A DNA stretch of 13,984 nucleotides from Alphaproteobacteria bacterium UBA6411 (GTDB lineage Bacteria > Pseudomonadota > Alphaproteobacteria > CAAGCB01 > CAG-977): contig DJPN01000004.1 in the NCBI GenBank assembly GCA_002438565.1, positions 1 through 13,984 of the forward strand. The letters run 5' to 3'. The notes beneath the pieces are model-generated. The model was not told the origin of the DNA. It was given only the letters and a program-made list of their open reading frames with translations, and searched no databases. This document shows, one piece after another, positions 1 to 6,338 of the stretch (position 1 is the first letter of the stretch; each line of letters opens with the position of its first letter). A program made the translations under genes and the position numbers.

Positions 1-29
1 AAAAACCGTCCTAATGGACGGCTTTTTTT
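1..29. terminator. Bidirectional intrinsic terminator beside tRNA-Gly
   Basis: A perfect 6-bp stem CCGTCC/GGACGG (6-11 with 16-21) closes a TAAT loop. It is flanked by AAAAA on the left and TTTTTTT on the right, so it can end transcription in both directions. On the minus strand it lies 2 nt beyond the CCA end of tRNA-Gly and would terminate that transcript. On the plus strand it would terminate a gene to the left of the window. The A-run may continue beyond the window edge. Confidence 0.85.
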
Positions 30-31
30 AT

Positions 32-106
32 TGGAGCGGGCGAAGGGATTTGAACCCTCGACATCAACCTTGGCAAGGTTGCGCTCTACCCCTGAGCTAC
101 ACCCGC
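32..106 (-). tRNA. tRNA-Gly (anticodon GCC)
   Basis: Read on the minus strand this is a complete 75-nt tRNA. The acceptor stem GCGGGTG pairs with CGCCCGC (one G-U). The D arm contains the usual AGCTCAG...GGTAGAGC. The anticodon arm is CAACC-TTGCCAA-GGTTG, which gives anticodon GCC for glycine codons GGC and GGU. The T arm carries GGTTCAAATC. The discriminator base is T and the 3' CCA is encoded in the DNA. The gene stands alone, with its own candidate promoter upstream and a terminator 2 nt downstream. Confidence 0.97.
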
Positions 107-129
107 ACGCTTCATCGTGAACAAGGGGC

Positions 130-157
130 AGTATACAGAATTGTTCCGGCTTTGCAA
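130..157 (-). promoter_or_regulatory. Candidate sigma-70 promoter of tRNA-Gly
   Basis: On the minus strand TTGCAA (157-152) and TATACT (135-130) are separated by 16 nt, matching -35 and -10 boxes at 4/6 and 5/6 positions. Transcription would start near 123, giving a 5' leader of about 17 nt before the tRNA at 106. No other promoter-like pair is visible closer to the gene. The assignment is by eye only. Confidence 0.55.
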
Positions 158-159
158 TA

Positions 160-203
160 TTTTTTTTCATATTTTTGCATATTTTTTTTATTTACCTATT
201 TTT
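160..203 (-). promoter_or_regulatory. Phased A-tracts, UP-element-like, upstream of tRNA-Gly promoter
   Basis: On the plus strand there are T-runs at 160-167, 172-176, 182-189 and 199-203. On the minus strand these are A-tracts ending 3 bp before the -35 box of tRNA-Gly. The first three are centred 10-12 bp apart, close to one helical turn, and CATATTTTT is repeated at 168 and 178. Such sequence is expected to be curved, and it resembles the AT-rich UP elements that bind the RNA polymerase alpha subunit at stable-RNA promoters. The role is inferred. Confidence 0.4.
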
Positions 204-240
204 CAAAGCGTTAGCGGAATGAATTTGTTAAAAAACACCG

Positions 241-269
241 TTTAAATTTTCCCCATTTTCGGGTATGAT
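241..269 (+). promoter_or_regulatory. Candidate promoter of the cnoX-like/LON/ftsK/lolA operon
   Basis: TTTAAA (241-246) and TATGAT (264-269) are spaced by 17 nt and match the -35 and -10 consensus at 4/6 and 5/6 positions. Transcription would start near 276, leaving a leader of about 22 nt before the ATG at 298. The -10 box contains the upstream in-frame ATG at 265, so that ATG would not be on the transcript and cannot be the start. No other promoter is evident within the four-gene run. Confidence 0.5.
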
Positions 270-297
270 ACGAAAAATTTTATCGAAAGGAATGTTT

Positions 298-1206
298 ATG
301 TCTTTGCTGCTTGACGAAAATATGCTTCCTGCCGCGCCGGCCGCCTCTGCGGCTGTTAAAAACGGTTCAATGCAAACGTTTAAAACCGATGTTGCCGAGG
401 AATCCAAAAAGCGCACCGTTTTAGCCTATTTCACCTCTTCCGCCGTTGAAAAAGACCGCTTTTTCCCGCTGTTGGAAAAATACGTCAATCTGGCGAACGG
501 CAAAGCGGTTCTGGTGCGTTTCGTCGTTGAGGACTGCCAGCCTTTGGCGGCTCAGTTGGGGATTCGCAGCGTCCCGACGACCATGATTTTCGCCAAGGGG
601 GCTTTGGTTGACGGTTTCGCCGGCGAAATTTCCGAATCGCAGCTCAAACAAGTCATGCAGGCTTTAATCGGCAAAGAAGCCCTTTCTTTGGACGAACTGC
701 TGAAAAAAGCCGACGAAACCCTGCAAAACGGCGATGCGGACGCGGCTTTGGGACAGTACGCCGCCGTTTTGGAAAAGGACGAAGCCAACCCCGCCGCTTT
801 TGCGGGAATGATTCGCTGTTTCATCAAACTCAAGCAATTCGACGCCGCGCAAGACATGGCGGACGGATTGGACGCGTCGGTCAAAAGCCCAGAACTGACC
901 GCCGCCAAAGCCGCTTTGAAAATCGCGATTGAAAACCAAAACGCGCCCGCGGTTGACAAAGCCGCCGAAAAACTGAAACAAAACCCCGACGATTTGCAGG
1001 CGCGGTTCGATTACGCCGTCGCGCTGTTTGCCGCCGACAACCCCGAAGCCGCCATTGACGAACTGATAACGATATTCAAAACCGACCGCGACTGGAACAA
1101 CGACGCGGCGCGGCAGGAATTGTTCAAAATCTTTACGTCCTTGGGCAATTCCAATCCGGTTACGGTCGCGGGACGGCGGAAACTGTCGTCTTTGCTGTTT
1201 TCGTAA
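298..1206 (+). CDS. CnoX/YbbN-type thioredoxin-fold TPR co-chaperone lacking the CXXC
   Basis: A 302-aa cytoplasmic protein with an N-terminal thioredoxin fold (about residues 20-125) followed by a TPR-like helical domain (about 130-300), the architecture of CnoX (YbbN), a holdase that protects proteins under oxidative stress and passes them to chaperones. The conserved cis-proline is present (VPTT, P93). The active-site WCxxC is absent: aligned residues are F45-TSSAVEKD, with V50 and D53 in the cysteine positions, so oxidoreductase activity is not expected. The start is set at ATG 298 because AAAGGA (286-291) lies 6 nt upstream; in-frame ATGs at 265 (inside the -10 box) and 292 (abutting the Shine-Dalgarno) are poor choices. 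The LON-domain gene follows after 11 nt. The family call is firm; the chaperone role is inferred. Confidence 0.85.
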   Translation: MSLLLDENMLPAAPAASAAVKNGSMQTFKTDVAEESKKRTVLAYFTSSAVEKDRFFPLLEKYVNLANGKAVLVRFVVEDCQPLAAQLGIRSVPTTMIFAKGALVDGFAGEISESQLKQVMQALIGKEALSLDELLKKADETLQNGDADAALGQYAAVLEKDEANPAAFAGMIRCFIKLKQFDAAQDMADGLDASVKSPELTAAKAALKIAIENQNAPAVDKAAEKLKQNPDDLQARFDYAVALFAADNPEAAIDELITIFKTDRDWNNDAARQELFKIFTSLGNSNPVTVAGRRKLSSLLFS

Positions 1207-1217
1207 AGGCATAAAAG

Positions 1218-1859
1218 ATGAGCGACAATTTGTTTGATGTAACCATGGTCGAACTGCCGACGATTTTACCCGCTTTGCCGTTTTCGGGATCGTTTCTGTT
1301 TCCGGGAACGAAACTGAATCTGCGCATTTACGAAATGCGGTATATCCGATTGGTGTTCAACGCGCTGGCGTCGTCGAGAATCGTCGGCGTCGTTCAGCCC
1401 AAAGAACAGGACGGCCCGCTGAGAACGCCCGCGCTGTACCATGTCGGATGTGCGGGACGGATTTCCAGCTTTACCGAAGCCGACAACGTTTTGCTGATTA
1501 CTTTGACGGGAATTTCGCGTTTTAACGTCGTGCGGGAAATCGAACATGCGAATTTAACCTACCGCAACGTCGAAGTCGACTTCAAACCGTTCGCGGACGA
1601 TTTCGCGCTTAAAAAATTCAAGTTTGACAAGCGGCGGCTGTACGCGGCTTTGGACAGATATGCGTATTCCAACAATCTGGACTTTAATTCGTCGGGATTG
1701 AAGCAAATTCCCGATGAACAGGTTTTAATGACGCTGGCAGGCCTTTTGCCGTTTTCCGCAGCGGAAAAGGAAGCTTTACTGGAAGCCGTCACGCCCGACA
1801 AATTTTTTGACACGTTGGTGCTGCTGCTGGAAATGGATGCGTCGGCGATAAACAATTAA
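1218..1859 (+). CDS. Stand-alone LON substrate-binding domain protein
   Basis: A 213-aa protein that matches the N-terminal substrate-recognition domain of Lon protease and carries neither the AAA+ ATPase nor the Ser-Lys protease domain. Family features are LPALPFSGSFLFPG near the start, then LRIYEMRYIRLV and IVGVVQP, followed by the beta-rich region with GCAGRISSF and ITLTGISRF. The C-terminal third is helical. AAAGG (1205-1209) lies 8 nt before ATG 1218, supporting that start; M10 at 1245 is an alternative. Such LON-only proteins are common in Alphaproteobacteria, often beside a thioredoxin/TPR gene as here, but their biochemical role is not established. They may bind unfolded substrates or act as adaptors. 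It sits 11 nt after the CnoX-like gene and 12 nt before ftsK, so it is very probably co-transcribed. Confidence 0.88.
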   Translation: MSDNLFDVTMVELPTILPALPFSGSFLFPGTKLNLRIYEMRYIRLVFNALASSRIVGVVQPKEQDGPLRTPALYHVGCAGRISSFTEADNVLLITLTGISRFNVVREIEHANLTYRNVEVDFKPFADDFALKKFKFDKRRLYAALDRYAYSNNLDFNSSGLKQIPDEQVLMTLAGLLPFSAAEKEALLEAVTPDKFFDTLVLLLEMDASAINN

Positions 1860-1871
1860 ACGGATGAATTG

Positions 1872-4169
1872 ATGAACAGCAAACCCCTGCTTCCGCCTGC
1901 AGTCAAGGCGTTTTTCCACCAAACCGCCATTCGTTGCGCGGGGATTGCCGTTATTGCGGCGGGTGTTGCCGTCGCGGCCGCGCTGGCGACTTACCGGATA
2001 AGCGATCCTTCTTTCAACACCGCGACGGGAAACAGTCCGCACAACGTGTTGGGATACTTCGGGTCGTATTTGTCGGATACGCTGTGGCAGTACTTCGGCT
2101 TCGGCGCGCTGTTGTTCCCGATTGCGCTGGTTGCTTGGGGTGTTATCGTCATTCGCTTAAAATGGCACAAATTCCAAATATTGCGCGTTTTGTGCTTTGT
2201 TCCTGCGCTGCTGCTGATTCTGATAATGCTGTCCGCCTTGCCTTTTGCGGCGGGATGGCCCGTTTACGCGGGCGCGGGCGGCGCGGTGATGCCGGCGTTT
2301 TACAATCCCGTAATCGCCTTGTTGAAAAAAGCGTACTTTCCGTACCCCGCTTTTGTCATTCAGCCCGTTGTGTTCGTTGCGGCCGTTTTCGGTTTGGCGG
2401 CGACTTTGGGAATTCCGTTCTGGCTGCTGAAACGGTGGTTTTCCGCCTTGAAAGCGGGCGTACAGCGGCTGGTTGCGTTGATAACGCGGCGCGGAAAAGA
2501 ACAAGCGGAAACGGACGAACACGATTTGCCCGATGAAATCCCCGAAAGCCTGTTTACACAACAGGGCGATTTGGATTTGGGCGAAACGCCGCAGCCCGAA
2601 AAGAAAACCGCCCCCAAACCGTCGCCGCTGAAATCCATCAAAGAACAGCGCGACTACCAAAAACAGGATTTCCATTTGCCGAAGCTGGACTTTTTGGCAA
2701 AACCCAAGGCCGACAAGGAACCCGTGATGACCAAGGAAGCCATGGAAGCCCGCGCCCGTCAGCTGGAAACGGTTTTGGAGGAATACGGCGTCAAAGGCAA
2801 AATCGTCAATGTTCGTCCCGGTCCTGTCGTAACTTTGTTTGAACTGGAACCCGCTCCGGGAATCAAAACGACGCGCGTGATTAACCTTGCCGACGACATC
2901 GCGCGGTCGATGAGTGCGCTGTCCGTGCGCATCGCCGTCGTGCCGGGGGAAAGCGTCATCGGCATCGAAATGCCCAACGAAAAACGCGCCGACGTGTACT
3001 TGAAAGAACTGCTGGCAACCGACGAATTCAAAAAGTCGGAAAAACCGTTGACTTTGGCTTTGGGCAAAGACATCGGCGGCAAACCGACCTTTACGGATTT
3101 GGCGAAAATGCCGCATCTGCTGGTCGCGGGAACGACAGGTTCGGGCAAATCCGTTGCGATTAACACAATGATTTTGTCGCTGCTGTACCGTTTGACGCCC
3201 GAACAGGTGCGCTTTATCATGATTGACCCCAAGATGCTGGAACTGTCCGTTTACAACGGAATTCCGCATTTGCTGACACCCGTTGTGACCGATCCGAAAA
3301 AAGCGGTTCTGGCTCTGAACTGGGCGGTGCGGGAAATGGACGACCGCTATCAGCTGATGAGCCAAATCGGCGTGCGCAACATTGACGGCTACAACGCCAA
3401 AGTCAAGGAAATGCTGGCGTCCAAGGAACCGATGACGCGCACCGTTTTGACGGGATACGACGACGGCGTTCCCGTGTACGAAGAACAGCCGCTGAATCTG
3501 CGTCCGTTCCCGTATATTGTCGTGATTGTTGACGAAATGGCGGATTTGATGCTGACGGCGGGCAAAGACGTTGAAGTCGCCATTCAGCGCATTGCGCAAA
3601 AGGCGCGCGCGGCGGGCATCCATTTGATTATGGCGACGCAAAGACCGTCCGTGGACGTCATTACCGGCACGATTAAAGCAAACTTCCCCGAACGCATCAG
3701 TTTCCGCGTTACGACCAAAATCGACAGCCGCACGATTTTGGGCGAACAAGGCGCGGAACAGCTGCTGGGACGCGGCGATATGCTGTATCTGGCGCAGGGA
3801 CAGCGGGCAAAACGTCTGCACGGCCCGTTTGTCAGCGATGCGGAAGTCGAAGCGATTACGGCGCATTTGCGGCTGCAGGGAACGCCTCAATACGAACAGG
3901 CGGTAACCGAAGAACCGCCCGAAGCCGTCGGAACGGCGAACGGAGCGGGCGCGGGCGTTTCGGCGGACGACGACGCGAACAGCCTGTACGACAAAGCCGT
4001 GGCGATTGTTTTGCGCGACAGAAAACCGACGACCAGCTATATTCAGCGGCAGTTGCGAATCGGCTACAACCGCGCGGCGGATTTAATCGACCAAATGGAA
4101 CGCGAAGGCGTCGTTTCAGCCCCGAACGTCGCGGGAAAACGCGAAATTCTGGTTCCCGAACACAATTAA
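1872..4169 (+). CDS. ftsK: DNA translocase FtsK
   Basis: A 765-aa septal DNA pump that clears chromosome termini from the closing division septum and, in the family, activates XerCD at dif. About four membrane helices occupy residues 20-185, followed by a short charged, proline-rich linker (about 195-290), much shorter than in E. coli FtsK. The RecA-like motor carries Walker A GTTGSGKS (420-427) and Walker B VVIVDEMAD (D554). After a spacer, residues 700-765 form the gamma winged helix, with the very conserved RIGYNRAADLIDQME that reads KOPS-like polarity sequences. ATG 1872 is preferred; a TTG three bases earlier is in frame but adds only one residue, and GGA (1862-1864) is a weak ribosome site 7 nt upstream. 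lolA follows after 10 nt. Confidence 0.97.
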   Translation: MNSKPLLPPAVKAFFHQTAIRCAGIAVIAAGVAVAAALATYRISDPSFNTATGNSPHNVLGYFGSYLSDTLWQYFGFGALLFPIALVAWGVIVIRLKWHKFQILRVLCFVPALLLILIMLSALPFAAGWPVYAGAGGAVMPAFYNPVIALLKKAYFPYPAFVIQPVVFVAAVFGLAATLGIPFWLLKRWFSALKAGVQRLVALITRRGKEQAETDEHDLPDEIPESLFTQQGDLDLGETPQPEKKTAPKPSPLKSIKEQRDYQKQDFHLPKLDFLAKPKADKEPVMTKEAMEARARQLETVLEEYGVKGKIVNVRPGPVVTLFELEPAPGIKTTRVINLADDIARSMSALSVRIAVVPGESVIGIEMPNEKRADVYLKELLATDEFKKSEKPLTLALGKDIGGKPTFTDLAKMPHLLVAGTTGSGKSVAINTMILSLLYRLTPEQVRFIMIDPKMLELSVYNGIPHLLTPVVTDPKKAVLALNWAVREMDDRYQLMSQIGVRNIDGYNAKVKEMLASKEPMTRTVLTGYDDGVPVYEEQPLNLRPFPYIVVIVDEMADLMLTAGKDVEVAIQRIAQKARAAGIHLIMATQRPSVDVITGTIKANFPERISFRVTTKIDSRTILGEQGAEQLLGRGDMLYLAQGQRAKRLHGPFVSDAEVEAITAHLRLQGTPQYEQAVTEEPPEAVGTANGAGAGVSADDDANSLYDKAVAIVLRDRKPTTSYIQRQLRIGYNRAADLIDQMEREGVVSAPNVAGKREILVPEHN

Positions 4170-4179
4170 AGGAAAAGCC

Positions 4180-4797
4180 ATGTTCAAAAAAGTATGCTTC
4201 TGTCTGATTTTGACTTTGTTTGCCCTTCCGGCACAGGCGCAACCGCTGACGGAAAGCCAAAAACAAACCGTCAAAGCGGTTGAAAATTACTTTAACGGCG
4301 TTCGGTCGATTAAAAGCGGCTTTTATCAAGTCGCGCAGAACGGCGCAACGGCGGAAGGGACTTTTTTAATGAAAAAGCCCAACAAAATGCGGTTGGAATA
4401 TGCGACTCAGCCCGTCGAAATCGTCGCTGACGGCTATTATCTGATTTTCCACGATAAAAAGCTGGGACAGGTAACGTATTTGGATTTGGACGACAACCCC
4501 GCGTCTTTGATTATGAAGGACAATCTGTCTTTTGACAAGGAACGGCTGACGGTCGAAAACGTCGACCGTGAAAACGGATTCGTCAGTCTGACCGTTTTCC
4601 GCCGGGATCAGCCGCAAGCGGGAAAAATCACGCTAGTTTTCAAAGACAAGCCTTTGACGCTGAAACAGTGGCGCGTAACGGACGCTCAAGGCCTCACCAC
4701 ATTGGTTACGCTGAACGACACGGAATTCAACGCGCCCGTGGACGACGCGCCGTTTAAATTCAAAGACCCGTACCGCAAACGTCCGGGGGATATGTAA
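4180..4797 (+). CDS. lolA: Outer-membrane lipoprotein carrier protein LolA
   Basis: A 205-aa periplasmic chaperone that receives lipoproteins from the inner-membrane LolCDE complex and carries them to the outer membrane. Residues 1-20 are a type I signal peptide ending in ALPAQA, leaving a mature part of about 185 residues, the usual size. LolA features include MKKPNKMRLEY, followed by VADGYYLIFHDKKLGQVTYLDL and the repeated beta-strands of the unclosed barrel, ending in FKFKDPYRKRP. AAAGGA (4168-4173), overlapping the ftsK stop, lies 6 nt before the ATG. ftsK-lolA linkage is widespread in proteobacteria. It is the last gene of the plus-strand operon and ends 3 nt from the convergent hydrolase gene, with no terminator hairpin visible. 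The lipoprotein at 5592-6338 is a plausible client. Confidence 0.95.
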   Translation: MFKKVCFCLILTLFALPAQAQPLTESQKQTVKAVENYFNGVRSIKSGFYQVAQNGATAEGTFLMKKPNKMRLEYATQPVEIVADGYYLIFHDKKLGQVTYLDLDDNPASLIMKDNLSFDKERLTVENVDRENGFVSLTVFRRDQPQAGKITLVFKDKPLTLKQWRVTDAQGLTTLVTLNDTEFNAPVDDAPFKFKDPYRKRPGDM

Positions 4798-4800
4798 CGC

Positions 4801-5595
4801 TCACCCGAACAGGCCGTTCAGCCAATTCAGCACATCGTCGCCCGCCCCGAAATCATGCAGGTCGATATGATGCCCGTCGGGATAGATTTTAATCGTTTTG
4901 CTGCTTGATTTTGCCGTCTGCATCATTTTGTACGCGTGCAAAACAGGAACGGTTTTGTCCTTCGCCCCGTGCAGTATCAGCAGCGGCGCAGTTAAAGAAG
5001 CAATCCGTTTTTGGGAATTATAAGTATCTTTAATCAGCAGTTTGACGGGCAAAAACCAATAGCGGTGCTGCGCCGCGGCCGTCATGGACGTAAAGCCGCA
5101 TTCCTGCACCAAAGCAGCGGGCGGGAATTTTTCCGCCAGCGCGTTCGCCACGCCCGTTCCCATGGACATCCCGTAATATACAACGGGGTTTTCGGGCGTT
5201 GTTTCACGAACAAAACGCAAAGCGGCTTCGGCGTCCTGTATCAAGCCCTGTTCCGACGGCGCGCCCGCATTGCCGCCAAAGCCGCGGTATTCGGGCATCA
5301 AAACGCCGTATCCCGCATCGGCCAGAGGAACAAGCTTGTGCATCGCATCGGCGACTATGCCCGTATTGCCGTGAAAGTATATGACGGTTGGTTTTCCGTT
5401 TTCGGGAGCTTTGTAGGCGGCTTTCAGCGTCAAACCGTCGGCTGTGTGCAGTTCGACGATTTCATGTGCAAAGGCCTCGTTTTGGTGCGGTGTGTACAAT
5501 CGGGTTTCGGGATGATACATCAGCTTGCGCTGATTGACGGCGACCCACAACAACGCAAAGCCGTATAAAACGGCCGCCCCCAAAACGATTTTCAT
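4801..5595 (-). CDS. Membrane-anchored alpha/beta hydrolase (BEM46/ABHD13-like)
   Basis: A 264-aa serine hydrolase with one N-terminal hydrophobic helix (about 1-20) that probably anchors it to the inner membrane. The catalytic triad is legible: nucleophile S144 in GMSMG, acid D213 in HGAKDKTVP, and H243 (or H242) in PDGHHIDLHD. The oxyanion segment is YFHGNTG near residue 75. Layout and length fit the BEM46/ABHD13 group of predicted esterases, lipases or thioesterases; the substrate cannot be read from sequence. The start is ATG 5595, because the lipoprotein stop TGA overlaps it (ATGA) and GGGGGAAG lies just upstream; an in-frame ATG 21 nt earlier lies inside the lipoprotein gene. The overlap suggests translational coupling. 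It is the last gene of the amiC operon and stops 3 nt from lolA. Confidence 0.88.
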   Translation of the reverse strand: MKIVLGAAVLYGFALLWVAVNQRKLMYHPETRLYTPHQNEAFAHEIVELHTADGLTLKAAYKAPENGKPTVIYFHGNTGIVADAMHKLVPLADAGYGVLMPEYRGFGGNAGAPSEQGLIQDAEAALRFVRETTPENPVVYYGMSMGTGVANALAEKFPPAALVQECGFTSMTAAAQHRYWFLPVKLLIKDTYNSQKRIASLTAPLLILHGAKDKTVPVLHAYKMMQTAKSSSKTIKIYPDGHHIDLHDFGAGDDVLNWLNGLFG

Positions 5596-6338
5596 TTCTT
5601 CCCCCGCGTATAGCATTTGAATCCGTACGCCCGAATATTTTCATTGGATACGATTTCCGGCGGACGGCCGACGGGAACCAAATCAAGCGCGGCTTTTTCA
5701 TACGTCATTCTGAAAGCGGGACCTTCGCAGATATTCAGCATGGCTTTGCGCGCCAAACGGCGGTTGTCGTTCGCATCGCCGCCGAACAGACGGATTTTGA
5801 TTTGATGCAGTCCGTCGACATCGGGAGGCAACGTATCGATTGCGGCTTGAACGCCGTTGATTTCATCCCAAGAGCGGTGCGCCTTGCTCCACTTTTGCTG
5901 TTCGGTTTGCAGAAAGTCGTACACCGGCTTTTCGGCTTCCTTGCGGCAGCGGAAACGGATGCCGATTGACAAATCGGCGTTTTGATAAAAATACCTGTCC
6001 AACGTGCGCAGTCCCGCATCCTGCGGCGCGACCTGCGCGACAAAGTTTTGCGCCCCGCATTGTTTTGTCATCATTTCAAACGCGACCTGTTCTGCGGCAT
6101 CAATATAACCCGACGCCAAAGACGGCGCGTTTTCGCGATGCGGCGTCAAACGCAAACCGTACCAGCCGCCGTTTTGAAAACGGTTGACGCGCACGTCGAA
6201 ACCTCGCGCGGGATGCCAGTCGTTGACGCCCGCTTCCCAATATTTGTATTGACGGTACAGTTCGGGGTCGGTTTCCGACCACGGCTCGACACACCCGAAG
6301 AGCATAACCGCCAAACACAAATTAAGGAGCGTCTTCAT
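5592..6338 (-). CDS. Predicted lipoprotein with an internal duplication, function unknown
   Basis: I do not recognise a named family. The 248-aa product starts MKTLLNLCLAVMLFGC, a clear lipoprotein signal with C16 as the lipidated cysteine; the next residue is Val, not Asp, so outer-membrane sorting is plausible by the enterobacterial rule. The mature protein appears to hold two copies of one unit. In the first, C94 is followed by F99 and by RFRC131; in the second, C204 is followed by F209 and GFKC242. The Cys-Cys spacings are 37 and 38, and both units have a helix before the first Cys and an N-rich turn before the second. Two disulfides are likely. ATG 6338 lies inside the end of prfB (17-nt overlap), with AAGGA 9 nt upstream; longer in-frame starts lie deeper in prfB and lack a signal peptide. 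The downstream hydrolase overlaps by ATGA. Confidence 0.85.
   Translation of the reverse strand: MKTLLNLCLAVMLFGCVEPWSETDPELYRQYKYWEAGVNDWHPARGFDVRVNRFQNGGWYGLRLTPHRENAPSLASGYIDAAEQVAFEMMTKQCGAQNFVAQVAPQDAGLRTLDRYFYQNADLSIGIRFRCRKEAEKPVYDFLQTEQQKWSKAHRSWDEINGVQAAIDTLPPDVDGLHQIKIRLFGGDANDNRRLARKAMLNICEGPAFRMTYEKAALDLVPVGRPPEIVSNENIRAYGFKCYTRGKK

Noticed and set aside
14..214. A 66-aa open frame over the terminator and tRNA
   Set aside because: It runs across a tRNA gene on the opposite strand, has no ribosome site and looks composed of tRNA and AT-rich spacer.
2157..3890. A 577-aa open frame antisense to ftsK
   Set aside because: It is a shadow of ftsK codon usage: rich in Arg, Gln, Phe and His, without any domain, while the plus-strand FtsK motifs are unambiguous.
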